This document shows positions 30,261 to 39,846 of a DNA stretch of 64,000 nt, one piece after another; position 1 is the stretch's first letter; the number at the start of each line of letters is the position of its first letter. A model generated the notes under the pieces. That model searched no databases, was not told where the DNA came from, and saw nothing but the letters and a program-made list of their open reading frames with translations. The stretch covers positions 263,796 to 327,795 of the forward strand of contig JAUYAU010000001.1 of NCBI GenBank assembly GCA_030693335.1, read 5' to 3'. Both the position numbers and the translations under genes were made by a program. This DNA comes from Sulfuricurvum sp. GTDB taxonomy: Bacteria > Campylobacterota > Campylobacteria > Campylobacterales > Sulfurimonadaceae.

Positions 30261-30638
30261 TTACCGTTTAAGTAAAAGGGTTTCGCCAACAAATAAAGTG
30301 ACTGAAATTATATTAGCGATCAAAGCACCACCGGATAATGAAACAACGATTGTGAAAAGCTCTGGAGTCATTACGCTGGTCATATTGACAATTCCCCATA
30401 CTATAGCAGCAGCAATAAGTTGAAGATCAGCTACAAAACTTGTTGCCAGTAGGACAGAACCGGTTTGAGTTTTGTCCCCTAGCTTCATAATGGTAGCGAT
30501 AAGATTTACAACAATTGCCGCAAATAATTCATATACACTGTGATGATTTATGGAATCTATATCGCCGTAAAAAAAACCAAAATTGATTGTCAGTGCCAAT
30601 ATAATAAAAAAACCGGAAATAACTTTTTCAGAATTCAT
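30261..30638 (-). CDS. small 4-TM membrane protein (possibly DUF6394-like)
   Basis: Four hydrophobic helices; 12 nt upstream of the channel gene on the same strand. Confidence 0.65.
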   Translation of the reverse strand: MNSEKVISGFFIILALTINFGFFYGDIDSINHHSVYELFAAIVVNLIATIMKLGDKTQTGSVLLATSFVADLQLIAAAIVWGIVNMTSVMTPELFTIVVSLSGGALIANIISVTLFVGETLLLKR

Positions 30639-30709
30639 AGATTAACCTCTGTTGCATAATTAATATATTGTACATTAGCATTCCTGATTTTTAGAGAAAA
30701 ATTTGACAA

Positions 30710-31975
30710 TTAAACCACTGGTTTGGCTACTGTTTTGTCTGTAGCATCACAATTTTCTTTCTCTAAGCGAATCAGCCCAGCACCAGTATAGACATTTCGA
30801 GGATTCCATAGAATCCATCCGCAGCTTCCAAAATCTTCACTGGCACGAATTTGATCACGAATTTCTTTTTCACCATATACGCGGCGGTCAAAGGCATAAT
30901 CTTTGAACGCTTGCAGCCATGGGCGATAACACATGGCAGAATTTCCTGATTTTGTGAGTGATTTATCCAATGAATGTTTTACTATTTCATAGTTTGCTTT
31001 TACAGGATTTGGATATCCAGGAATTCCTGCATTAAATCCGCTTGGGTAAAGCATTGGTGAGAGATAATCAACATACGGCGCGAGCGCATCAACACGCTGT
31101 CCGATTTCGATATCGGCATCATGCCATCCGACGTATCCAAAAATGTCGGCTGAGATAAAGACATTATACGGAGTCAAACGCGTGCGCGCAGCTTCTAAAA
31201 ACCCGGAAATTGCTTTTACACGATTGGCTTGGGTATTTTCAACGGAAAATTTAATCCCTTTTCTATCTGGAAAACGGACATAGTCAAATTGGACCTCATC
31301 AAATCCTGCAGCCGCAGCATCTGCTGCAATACTAATAATATAATCACGAGGCTGTGTATAAGATGCATCGATCCAATAGAGACCTTCCTTATCTGTAAAC
31401 AAAGTGCCATCGCTTTTTTTAACACCATATTGTGGGAAAGCGGTTACGTAAGGGGTGTCTTTAAATGAAACAATCCGCGCAATGGTATAAATCCCTTCAT
31501 GACGCAGGTCTGCAACAAATTTTTTGATATCTTTAAAGAGAATAATCTCCTGGGCACCGATTTTATTGGCAATGGCATTTTGGGTTTTAAATGCTACTTG
31601 TCCACGGTCCATTTTAATGTCGATAACCAATGCATTAATTTCGGTTGATCGAATCAATCGTTTGGCATTTCCCATAATTTTACTACTGGTAGCACCAAAA
31701 CTTGAAAGATAAAGTGCCTTTGGGATAAAGCGGTTTAAATACATTCGTCCGCCGGTCTTGTAAAACTTGCGATCGTATCCGATTGCACGTACACCAATAA
31801 TAGGAGAAGCGGGAACGGTAAAACTGCCGTTAATATCAGTACGGTATTCATTGCCATTTGCGATGATAATGGCATTTTGTATGGGTTTTGAATTTGCTTT
31901 GTCATAAACGGTTCCACTTACTATGGCACCCCATGAAAAGGTGATTATTGCAGCTAAGAGAGCTAATGCTTTCAA
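30710..31975 (-). CDS. putative glycoside hydrolase (DUF4015-type TIM barrel) with N-terminal regulatory-like beta domain
   Basis: VIDIKMDRGQVAF..., GFDEVQFDYVRFPD, YVDYLSPMLYPSGF; signal peptide; GTVYDKANSKPIQNAIIIANG carboxypeptidase-regulatory-like segment. Confidence 0.8.
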   Translation of the reverse strand: MKALALLAAIITFSWGAIVSGTVYDKANSKPIQNAIIIANGNEYRTDINGSFTVPASPIIGVRAIGYDRKFYKTGGRMYLNRFIPKALYLSSFGATSSKIMGNAKRLIRSTEINALVIDIKMDRGQVAFKTQNAIANKIGAQEIILFKDIKKFVADLRHEGIYTIARIVSFKDTPYVTAFPQYGVKKSDGTLFTDKEGLYWIDASYTQPRDYIISIAADAAAAGFDEVQFDYVRFPDRKGIKFSVENTQANRVKAISGFLEAARTRLTPYNVFISADIFGYVGWHDADIEIGQRVDALAPYVDYLSPMLYPSGFNAGIPGYPNPVKANYEIVKHSLDKSLTKSGNSAMCYRPWLQAFKDYAFDRRVYGEKEIRDQIRASEDFGSCGWILWNPRNVYTGAGLIRLEKENCDATDKTVAKPVV

Positions 31976-32083
31976 TGTTTTTTCCTCGAGATAGTTTCAG
32001 TCGCATCATCGTAGCAAAAAACGAGCCAATCCAAGCATAAAAATGGTAAAATGAATGACTATATAAATACAAAAGAGAAAAAT

Positions 32084-33415
32084 ATGCCATTTACACAACT
32101 AAACCAACAGCTTCGTACCAATTTGGAAGCTTTGGAGCATACTTCTCCTACTCCCATACAAGTTAAAGCGATTCCACTTATTTTACGCGGTCGCGATATT
32201 ATGGGTGCAGCTCAAACAGGAACCGGTAAAACAGCGGCCTATACGTTACCAATTTTACAAATGCTTTCCAAAAGTGCCCCGGGTGAACTCGCACGTGTAC
32301 GTGCATTGGTTCTTGTCCCTACGCGCGAACTTTCCGCACAAATAACTCAAGCGATACGTTCCTATGCGATGGACACCGATATGAGAATTTTAAACATTGC
32401 AGGTGGCATGAATATGTCCAAGCAAACGACCTCTTTGGATAAAGGTGTAGATATCATTGTTGCTACGCCAGGTCGTTTAATTGAGCTAAATAAACAAGGT
32501 TTTATTCCTCTGTCCAAAATTCAATTTTTGGTTTTGGATGAAGCGGATACAATTCTGGATATGGGATTCATTAGGGAAGTTGAGCAAATCATTGATTTGC
32601 TACCGATCAAACGTCAGACCATTCTTTTCTCGGCAACGATGACCCCTTCGGTAAAGCGACTGAGTGAAAAGATCCTGAACAAACCGCTCCTTGTAGAGAT
32701 TGATAACCTTTCACCTGCGGATGCGACGATACGTCAGATCGTTCATCCTGTAGAGTTGGAACAAAAGAGCGAGCTGTTGGCGTATTTGATCGGTTCAAAC
32801 AACTATCCTCAAGTCCTCGTATTTGCACGTACGAAAGTGGCTGCGGATGAAGTGAGCACCTATTTACGCGAGAGTGGACTGGAATGTGCGACGATTCACG
32901 GTGATAAAAAGCACGGTGCACGGGATAAAGCACTCAAAGATTTTAGATCAGGCACGATCAAGATCTTGGTGGCTACGGATATCGCGGCAAGGGGCCTTGA
33001 CATTGATAATTTAGGTGTTGTGATCAATTATGATATTCCTCACGTCAGCAGCGATTATATCCACCGTATCGGACGAACGGGACGTGCGGGTAAAGCGGGT
33101 GTGGCCATTACGCTTCTTTCCTCCAAAGAGCACATATCCTGGAAAAAAATCGAGACGATGCTGGGTAAAAAACCGGAACAAATTATTGTCGAGGGTTTTA
33201 TACCGCCTTTAGCATTAGAAGGTAAAAAAACGCACGGTAAAAGTATGAGTAAAGACGGCGAAAAAAAAGGAAAAACGGCTGGAGCATTTGGGAACAAGCG
33301 CAAAAAAGAGCCTGTTCAGAGTAAATTTGTAGGTAAAAGAGGGCCGAGAGCGGTTCGCGAAGAACCCGTTGCCGAGAAAAAAGCTGCTCCAAAAAAATGG
33401 GGCAAGAAAAAATAA
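32084..33415 (+). CDS. DEAD-box RNA helicase
   Basis: AQTGTGKTAAY, VPTREL, VLDEADTILD, SATMT, HRIGRTGRAG; basic C-terminal tail. Confidence 0.95.
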   Translation: MPFTQLNQQLRTNLEALEHTSPTPIQVKAIPLILRGRDIMGAAQTGTGKTAAYTLPILQMLSKSAPGELARVRALVLVPTRELSAQITQAIRSYAMDTDMRILNIAGGMNMSKQTTSLDKGVDIIVATPGRLIELNKQGFIPLSKIQFLVLDEADTILDMGFIREVEQIIDLLPIKRQTILFSATMTPSVKRLSEKILNKPLLVEIDNLSPADATIRQIVHPVELEQKSELLAYLIGSNNYPQVLVFARTKVAADEVSTYLRESGLECATIHGDKKHGARDKALKDFRSGTIKILVATDIAARGLDIDNLGVVINYDIPHVSSDYIHRIGRTGRAGKAGVAITLLSSKEHISWKKIETMLGKKPEQIIVEGFIPPLALEGKKTHGKSMSKDGEKKGKTAGAFGNKRKKEPVQSKFVGKRGPRAVREEPVAEKKAAPKKWGKKK

Positions 33416-34291
33416 TTACTCCAAAGGCATCACGATAGGGTTAAATGCCTTAGAGGATATGATTGCCTTTGCCCCTACTTTTAAAATACGTGCTTCATTC
33501 TCACTAACAACTGCTTTTATAATACTGTTCCCTGTCAGCAGGGTAACCAAATAGACAGGGTGATCGTATTGGATCGATAATACTTCACCCATCAACTGAA
33601 GCTTACCGCTAAGGGTCTGAGGGGTGAAAAATTCCATTGGTTTAGCAACGCGAACAATCCGACCCAGTTCGATAGATGCCATACGATCGGAGAGTTTTAC
33701 CGTTTCGGCGATGTCATGACTCACAAGTAGAGTCGTTACGTCCAGACGCTTATGGACTAGGAAAAGTTCGTCTTGGAGCTTTTGACGCATTGCAGGGTCG
33801 AGCGCAGAGAGGGGTTCATCCAGCAGGAGAATCTTTGGGTGGCACACCAATGCACGGGCAAGGGCAACACGCTGTTTCTGCCCTCCTGAGAGGGTGGTAG
33901 GTAAGCGCTGCGAGAGCTGTGAGAGTTCAACGAGTTCTATCAGTTCATCCACATTGGCACGTTGTTGCGCATTGTCTGCGGCAAAGAGGAGATTCTCGCG
34001 TACGCTCATGGTCGGAAAGAGGGCATAGTCTTGGAAGACAAAGCCGATACTACGTTTTTGGGGTGGAAGATTGATCTTTTTAGCGCTGTCAAACCATACC
34101 TCACCATCCACTTCTATTTTTCCGCTATCGGGTCTCTCCAATCCTGCGATTAAGCGCATCAGTGTTGTTTTACCTGCACCTGAGGGGCCAAATAGGGTGA
34201 GGAATTCCCCGTTATTGATGGTAAGTCCGAAATGGGCATTGATTGAGCCCTCAGCGGTGTCGAGACGCTTGGTAATATTAACTACTATCAT
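33416..34291 (-). CDS. modC: molybdate ABC transporter ATP-binding protein
   Basis: GPSGAGKTTLMRLIAGLERPDSG, LSGGQKQRVALARAL, C-terminal TOBE-like region; next to modB/modA. Confidence 0.88.
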   Translation of the reverse strand: MIVVNITKRLDTAEGSINAHFGLTINNGEFLTLFGPSGAGKTTLMRLIAGLERPDSGKIEVDGEVWFDSAKKINLPPQKRSIGFVFQDYALFPTMSVRENLLFAADNAQQRANVDELIELVELSQLSQRLPTTLSGGQKQRVALARALVCHPKILLLDEPLSALDPAMRQKLQDELFLVHKRLDVTTLLVSHDIAETVKLSDRMASIELGRIVRVAKPMEFFTPQTLSGKLQLMGEVLSIQYDHPVYLVTLLTGNSIIKAVVSENEARILKVGAKAIISSKAFNPIVMPLE

Positions 34292-34965
34292 CGGATTCCT
34301 CCGAGCGATTTTTTGTTGAGAGTGTAGACGAGTAAGAGTATCGCAAAGGTCACCACAAAGAGGGTGAGGGCGTATTGGTGTGCTATGGCATAGTTGAGCG
34401 ATTCAACCTCGTCATAGATCGCGATCGAGGCGACGCGGGTTTCTCCGGGGATATTACCGCCGATCATGAGGATGACCCCAAACTCCCCTACAGTATGGGC
34501 GAACGCGAGGACGATACCTGAAATGAGACCGTGACGGATAGAGGGGAGGATCACCCGCAACATGGTCTCGATCTTTGATTTCCCAAGAGTATAAGAAGCT
34601 TCAAAAATGGAGCGGGGAACTTGGGTGAGAGCCGACTGGATGGGGTGAACCATAAAAGGCAAGCTAAAGAGCACCGAGCCGATCACCAGCCCCTCAAAAC
34701 TAAATGCCAAGCGGATACCATGCTCTGTTAAAAAAATCCCGATGGCAGAGGCAGGGCTGAATGCAAGGAGGAGGTAAAATCCCAGTACCGAAGGGGGCAA
34801 CACGAGTGGCATAGAAACGATGGTTTCGATGACACTTTTGAATCGCATTGTGCTAAAGACCAAAAATGATGCGAGGGGAATCCCGATAGCCAAAAGTATG
34901 AGCGTTGTAATGGCAGCGAGTTTAAACGTCAACGCCATAGTGGCTAAAAATTCAGATTCCATCAT
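34288..34965 (-). CDS. modB: molybdate ABC transporter permease
   Basis: PLVLPPSVLGFYLLLAF and LAFAHTVGEFGVILMIGGNIPGETRVASIAIYDEVE EAA motif. Confidence 0.93.
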   Translation of the reverse strand: MMESEFLATMALTFKLAAITTLILLAIGIPLASFLVFSTMRFKSVIETIVSMPLVLPPSVLGFYLLLAFSPASAIGIFLTEHGIRLAFSFEGLVIGSVLFSLPFMVHPIQSALTQVPRSIFEASYTLGKSKIETMLRVILPSIRHGLISGIVLAFAHTVGEFGVILMIGGNIPGETRVASIAIYDEVESLNYAIAHQYALTLFVVTFAILLLVYTLNKKSLGGIR

Positions 34966-35353
34966 GATCTCTCAGTAGTGATATTTCACTGGGTTGAACC
35001 ATCCAGCTTACTGTATCCCCTTCTAAAATGTTTAGAGTATCAAAGGTTACGGTTGGCAGCAGGGCCGTTACCGTTGTCTCTTGATAATTTAGAATCACCT
35101 CTGAAAGAACAATCCCCTTTTTTATCACCTGAATGGTCCCCTGTAAGAGATTAGCGGTGGTAGGGGTAAACACTTTTGAGAGGATCACTTCGGTCTCTTT
35201 GAATGCCAATGTGACACTAGTATGGAGTAAATTATCTGCATTGGAGGCCTCAGCGAGAAGGAGATGAAACGAATCGTCTCCGACGGCTACGCATATAGAG
35301 GAGAGGTGTTCGGAAGTCGTGACGGCGGTGATAGTAGCGCTTAGGGTGTTCAT
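34952..35353 (-). CDS. TOBE/Mop-domain molybdenum-binding protein
   Basis: Two beta-rich Mop-like halves (LSATITAVTTSEHLSS...; LQGTIQVIKKGIVLSEVIL...); lies between modA and modB. Confidence 0.65.
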   Translation of the reverse strand: MNTLSATITAVTTSEHLSSICVAVGDDSFHLLLAEASNADNLLHTSVTLAFKETEVILSKVFTPTTANLLQGTIQVIKKGIVLSEVILNYQETTVTALLPTVTFDTLNILEGDTVSWMVQPSEISLLRDHDGI

Positions 35354-35363
35354 ATCTAAGACC

Positions 35364-36113
35364 TTATTTAAGCGTAAAGCCGTATTTTTTCATGATAGCA
35401 TCTGCTTGGGATGATTCAAAAACTGAAATAAAAGCGCGAGCCGCTTTATTGTTTTCACCCCGCTTGAGTAACGCATATCCTTGGAGTATATCTGGATGAG
35501 TTTTAGCATCAATCAAACCGAAATTCATCTCTTCAGCGATGATCGGGGCTTTTGCGATAGAGATTGCGATGATTCCGACATCCGCTGCACCTGTTTGGAC
35601 GTATTGGGTTGCTTGTGAGATATTTTCACCCATAACAAATTTATGTTTGACTTTGTCATATAGTCCAAGTCTTTTAAGTGCAGCAACAGCAGCTTGACCG
35701 TAGGGAGCGTGTTCAGGATTGGCAATGGCTATTTTTTTGATTTTATCCGTTGCTAAAATTGAGAGATCATTGACAGGGATGTTGCTTGATTTTGGTGTCA
35801 TAAGGCCGATACGACCCAGTGCGTATGGTTTTACATTACCAACCGCAAATCCTTTTTCTTTTAGCTCTTTAGGATAATTCATATCGGCAGCAAAATAGAC
35901 ATCATAAGGTGCACCGTTTTGAATTTGCGTCAATGCTTTACCGCTTGAGCCAAACTGAAAATTAATGGTTTGAGTAGGATATTTTTTTTCACAAAGGATT
36001 TTTATCTCTTTAAACGCATATTGAAGATCAGATGCGGCAGCGATGTTGGCAGTATCTGCAAAAGCAACTGAAACAGATACAGCGAGTGAGAGGAGAAGGG
36101 GAGAGAACTTCAT
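35364..36113 (-). CDS. modA: molybdate ABC transporter substrate-binding protein
   Basis: Signal peptide, NIAAASDLQYAFKEI, FGSSGKALTQIQNGAPYDVYFAAD. Confidence 0.93.
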   Translation of the reverse strand: MKFSPLLLSLAVSVSVAFADTANIAAASDLQYAFKEIKILCEKKYPTQTINFQFGSSGKALTQIQNGAPYDVYFAADMNYPKELKEKGFAVGNVKPYALGRIGLMTPKSSNIPVNDLSILATDKIKKIAIANPEHAPYGQAAVAALKRLGLYDKVKHKFVMGENISQATQYVQTGAADVGIIAISIAKAPIIAEEMNFGLIDAKTHPDILQGYALLKRGENNKAARAFISVFESSQADAIMKKYGFTLK

Positions 36114-36190
36114 TTAAATTCCTTAGTATCTATTTTGATATAATGATAAATCAAGCAATGCAAAAATGGTTCATGGATAAATACGATATT

Positions 36191-36218
36191 TTCGTTATGT
36201 TTTATAAGATATAACGAA
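36191..36218. promoter_or_regulatory. ModE-box-like palindrome TTCGTTAT-N12-ATAACGAA upstream of modA
   Basis: Perfect 8-bp inverted arms; core CGTTATGT-N8-ATATAACG; intergenic between modE and modA. Confidence 0.75.
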
Positions 36219-36255
36219 TTATAGAAAAATTAACTTAAATAAAGCTACAAATAGG

Positions 36256-37032
36256 TTAAAGACCGATAATAATATGCAACGGTGAGATAACAGCAAAGAC
36301 GGTCATGCCGGTTTGAAACTTTTGCAGAGTGTCCTGTTTTTCAAGGGCGATGAGGAGAGTACCGCCGTTCAGGCGCAATGCAATCTCCAAATTATCACCT
36401 TCAGATTCTAATGACTCGATGATTCCCGTAAGGATATTATCGGTGGTATTGGAGGCAGGGGGATTGGTGAAGATTTTAATATCGCTGGATTTGATTATTG
36501 CGTAGGAGTCACATCCGATTTCTAGTCCCATATTCTCTACTGATTTGGCAGTGATGATGGAGAAGAGGACGTCATCGCCTTGCAATGCAAGGGTTAGCGT
36601 CGTATGCAAACCATTTTTTTGAATCTCTTTAAGAACAGCGGGAAACTGATTTCGTGCGCTGGTAGTAAGAAAAGTTCGGCTCAATATTCTGGCGAGGCGC
36701 TCGGGATCGTTGCCTGCTTCGGAAAAGCGGTCGATAAATTGACGGTGAAGATCACCTAAACGATGGAAGGTTGCGATGAGTTCACGAGCGTAGGGAGTGA
36801 GTTTCGTTCCACCACCGCCACGGCCTCCTGTGAGGCGTTCGATAAGAGGCTGCTCGGCTATGGCGTTCATACCGTTGATCCGTTCCCACGCTGCTTTGTA
36901 GCTCATTTTAATTTCTTTAGCTGCCGCATTAATGGAGCCGGTTTGATCGATTTTTTCCAGCAGTTCTATTCTACCTGCACCTAAAAAACTTTGACCATCA
37001 TTTGTGAGCCAGAAACGTCCGTCGATTCTCAT
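36256..37032 (-). CDS. modE: ModE-family molybdate-responsive regulator
   Basis: LLEKIDQTGSINAAAKEIKMSYKAAWERINGMN...GGRGGGGTKLT HTH plus C-terminal TOBE region. Confidence 0.92.
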   Translation of the reverse strand: MRIDGRFWLTNDGQSFLGAGRIELLEKIDQTGSINAAAKEIKMSYKAAWERINGMNAIAEQPLIERLTGGRGGGGTKLTPYARELIATFHRLGDLHRQFIDRFSEAGNDPERLARILSRTFLTTSARNQFPAVLKEIQKNGLHTTLTLALQGDDVLFSIITAKSVENMGLEIGCDSYAIIKSSDIKIFTNPPASNTTDNILTGIIESLESEGDNLEIALRLNGGTLLIALEKQDTLQKFQTGMTVFAVISPLHIIIGL

Positions 37033-37041
37033 AAGAGTTTT

Positions 37042-37593
37042 TTATTCGCTGTTTTCTTCACTGATCTCATCATCTTCGATTTCACTATCATCAGGAGATA
37101 ATGGATTAAAGTTGAGTATTTTTTTAGTAATACCTACGGAACAAAAGAAAAAGATTTCAAACATAGGGGTCATGATGGTTGTATCAGCATTAACAATTTC
37201 AAATGCCTTGAAATTAAAACCAGTACCGTCTTCTTCTTTATTCATGGCTACAGTAAAGGATAACGGTCCCAATGAGCGAAGCATATTGGCGACATTTTTA
37301 TACGATTTATCTTCTTTGGGTGCCATTAAATTTGGATTTTCATCGGTACGTGCATTCATGCGTATACTTAGGAGAGAGAGATTGTCGCGGTGAACATTTT
37401 TGTTCCATTTTATTAGCCCTTTTGGAAATCGCAACAATGCTGTTTTTGAAATCAATGGATGAGGCGATGTTTTACGGATGGTCTCAAGAAGTTTAAGTAA
37501 AGAGTTCTTTCCACCGATTAAAGCGGCATAAGAGAGGAGTTGATCGCGAAGAAGTATTTTTTCAGCGTCAGAAAGTTTGTGAAAGTGGCACAC
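37042..37593 (-). CDS. hypothetical protein (183 aa)
   Basis: Long ORF in a same-strand gene run; acidic C-terminus; no recognised family. Confidence 0.65.
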   Translation of the reverse strand: MCHFHKLSDAEKILLRDQLLSYAALIGGKNSLLKLLETIRKTSPHPLISKTALLRFPKGLIKWNKNVHRDNLSLLSIRMNARTDENPNLMAPKEDKSYKNVANMLRSLGPLSFTVAMNKEEDGTGFNFKAFEIVNADTTIMTPMFEIFFFCSVGITKKILNFNPLSPDDSEIEDDEISEENSE

Positions 37594-37640
37594 AATTGGC
37601 CTTTAATTTAAGATATGCAATTATAGCGGGTATTTGGTTT

Positions 37641-38432
37641 CTAGTATAAAAAGCTTTTTTGCATAATAGGGCGTATCGTATCCGTAGATACGGCACCGTT
37701 TATAAAAAGATAATTAGCAAGTACCCCTTGTTCAAGCAACATATCCGATCCGTCTTTGAAAGGGAGTTTGGCATTTTTTACTTCACGCAGAAATGGAGTC
37801 TCCTTTCCATAAATGACGTCAATAGCACAACGTGCATGTGAGAATAGCTCGGTAAGTAATGAACCGTTGAGAGGCAAAAGATCATCGCTGAGGCCAGCTG
37901 ATGTGGTATTTATAATCAGATCATAGGTATCAGGTACAAATGTTTCCCAGCTGTAGGCTTGATAACTATTTTCAATGAAATACTCCAAACGATTGGATGA
38001 GCGGTTTAGGATGACAGGCTCAATCTTGTTTTGGTACAAAACCGTGGCAAGTGCTCTGGCTGTTCCGCCAGCCCCAATAATCAAAGCATTTCGTAAAAGA
38101 CCAAACGATTGTATAGCGGCAAGGAAGCCATCGGCATCGGTGTTGTAACCGATGAGGCGACCATCTTCATTGATAATGGTATTGACGGCACCGATCTTAT
38201 TGGCAAGACCGCGTATTTCATCACATGCCTCATATGCAGCTTCTTTATGAGGAACAGTGATATTCGCACCGCTAAGTGCTTTGGCAAAAAATACTTCACG
38301 CAGTTTTGATCCATCTGTGAGTTGTGAACGTGTATAACACGCGTCAATACGCAGTGTTCTAAAAACATGATTGTGCATCAACGGAGAACGTGAGTGACTT
38401 ACCGGATCTCCAAAAATAGTAAACAGCTTCAT
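37641..38432 (-). CDS. aroE: shikimate dehydrogenase
   Basis: FGDPVSHSRSPLMHN, NITVPHKEAAYE, GYNTDADGF, IIGAGGTARAL. Confidence 0.96.
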   Translation of the reverse strand: MKLFTIFGDPVSHSRSPLMHNHVFRTLRIDACYTRSQLTDGSKLREVFFAKALSGANITVPHKEAAYEACDEIRGLANKIGAVNTIINEDGRLIGYNTDADGFLAAIQSFGLLRNALIIGAGGTARALATVLYQNKIEPVILNRSSNRLEYFIENSYQAYSWETFVPDTYDLIINTTSAGLSDDLLPLNGSLLTELFSHARCAIDVIYGKETPFLREVKNAKLPFKDGSDMLLEQGVLANYLFINGAVSTDTIRPIMQKSFLY

Positions 38433-39845
38433 TTATTGAGGATTAGTAAGGTCGTTGAGGGTGCTCGTAAGAGCTCCTAGTTTGTTGGTAACTTCAAGGT
38501 ATTCAAGTTCATGAACAGAGTCTGCAACAATTCCTGCACCCGCTTGAAGGATGATTTTATCAGGTTTAATGAGTGCGGTACGGATCGTAATTGCCGTGTC
38601 CATATTGCCATCAAATCCAAAATAACCAATCGTTCCACTGTAGAAACCGCGTTTTACCCCTTCAAACTCGGCAATAAGCTCCATAGCCCGTATTTTTGGA
38701 GCTCCTGTCATGGTTCCTGCGGTAAAGGTTGCTGCAAGAAGATCAAACATATCTTTATCATCACGCAGTTGGGCATGGACATCAGAAACAATGTGCATAA
38801 CATGAGAATAGCGCTCAACATGCATCATCTCTTCCACACGCACGGTACCTGTTTTAGCTACACGGCCTACATCATTACGTCCCAAATCAATCAGCATCAA
38901 ATGCTCTGCCAGCTCTTTTGGATCAGCTAATAATTCCCTTTCGAGTTCTAAGTCACGCTGTTTATCAATACCGCGTTTGCGTGTACCTGCGATAGGTCGT
39001 AACAAGATGTCTCTATCATCCAATTTCACCATCACTTCGGGAGAACTGCCCACAATACTAAACTCACCGTACTCCATAAGATACATATAGGGAGAAGGAT
39101 TTTTTATACGCAAAACACGGTAAAAGCTAAAAGGGTCAACAGTGACATTACGTATATAACGATTGGTCATTAAAATTTGAAAGACATCACCGCTACGGAT
39201 CATCTCTTTTGATTTATCAACCATATCGAAAAATTTTTCTTTACTGTAAATGAAATCGCCGCCTTTATCATTTTCCAATGGGATTAACGGGGTATAGTGA
39301 TAGGTAGATTTGAAGTTTTTCTCGATATCATTGAATTGAGTTTGAAAGGTTGATAAAGTTGATACAAGAGTAATCGTAGAGTGTTTGTGTGAAACTACCA
39401 CTACGAGTTTTGGCAAGATCAAATCCATGTCAGGAGTATGGGTTTGATCTTCCAAATTACTCATTGAAGCAGCCAACGTTGGCTCAAATACTTTCGCCAT
39501 ATCGTATCCGATATACCCTATAAATCCATCGACATAGCCAATATCAAGCTTTTTGGTTTGAGTACGAAAATACTCACTGTCACATGAACGGTAATAACGT
39601 TTTAAAAAATCAAAAGGAGATTCTGGTATAACACAGGTGGTTCCACTGGCATCAGTATAGTTGGCAATCCCGTTAGAATAGCTAAGACGTTCCCGAGCGC
39701 CAAGAGCTATGATAGTGTAATTGCCGTTACTGTTTCCGGCACTTTCAAATAGAAAAGAGATTTCATTTGGGAAAAGCTCTTTGAGCTTTTCGTAGATAGA
39801 GATAGGAGCAAATTGATCGAGCGTAAAACGGTGAGAGTGAATCAC
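38433..39845 (-). CDS. trpE: anthranilate synthase component I
   Basis: RPIAGTRKRG, DLGRNDVGRVAKTGTVRVEE, TFTAGTMTGAPKIRAMELI. Confidence 0.9.
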   Translation of the reverse strand: MIHSHRFTLDQFAPISIYEKLKELFPNEISFLFESAGNSNGNYTIIALGARERLSYSNGIANYTDASGTTCVIPESPFDFLKRYYRSCDSEYFRTQTKKLDIGYVDGFIGYIGYDMAKVFEPTLAASMSNLEDQTHTPDMDLILPKLVVVVSHKHSTITLVSTLSTFQTQFNDIEKNFKSTYHYTPLIPLENDKGGDFIYSKEKFFDMVDKSKEMIRSGDVFQILMTNRYIRNVTVDPFSFYRVLRIKNPSPYMYLMEYGEFSIVGSSPEVMVKLDDRDILLRPIAGTRKRGIDKQRDLELERELLADPKELAEHLMLIDLGRNDVGRVAKTGTVRVEEMMHVERYSHVMHIVSDVHAQLRDDKDMFDLLAATFTAGTMTGAPKIRAMELIAEFEGVKRGFYSGTIGYFGFDGNMDTAITIRTALIKPDKIILQAGAGIVADSVHELEYLEVTNKLGALTSTLNDLTNPQ

Positions 39846-39846
39846 A

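Noticed and set aside
33676-33900. Plus-strand ORFs opposite modC
   Set aside because: Antisense to ABC signature and Walker motifs of ModC.
37004-37393. 129-aa plus-strand ORF antisense to the hypothetical protein upstream of modE
   Set aside because: The minus-strand ORF (37042-37593) is longer and fits the operon; this one looks like a shadow.
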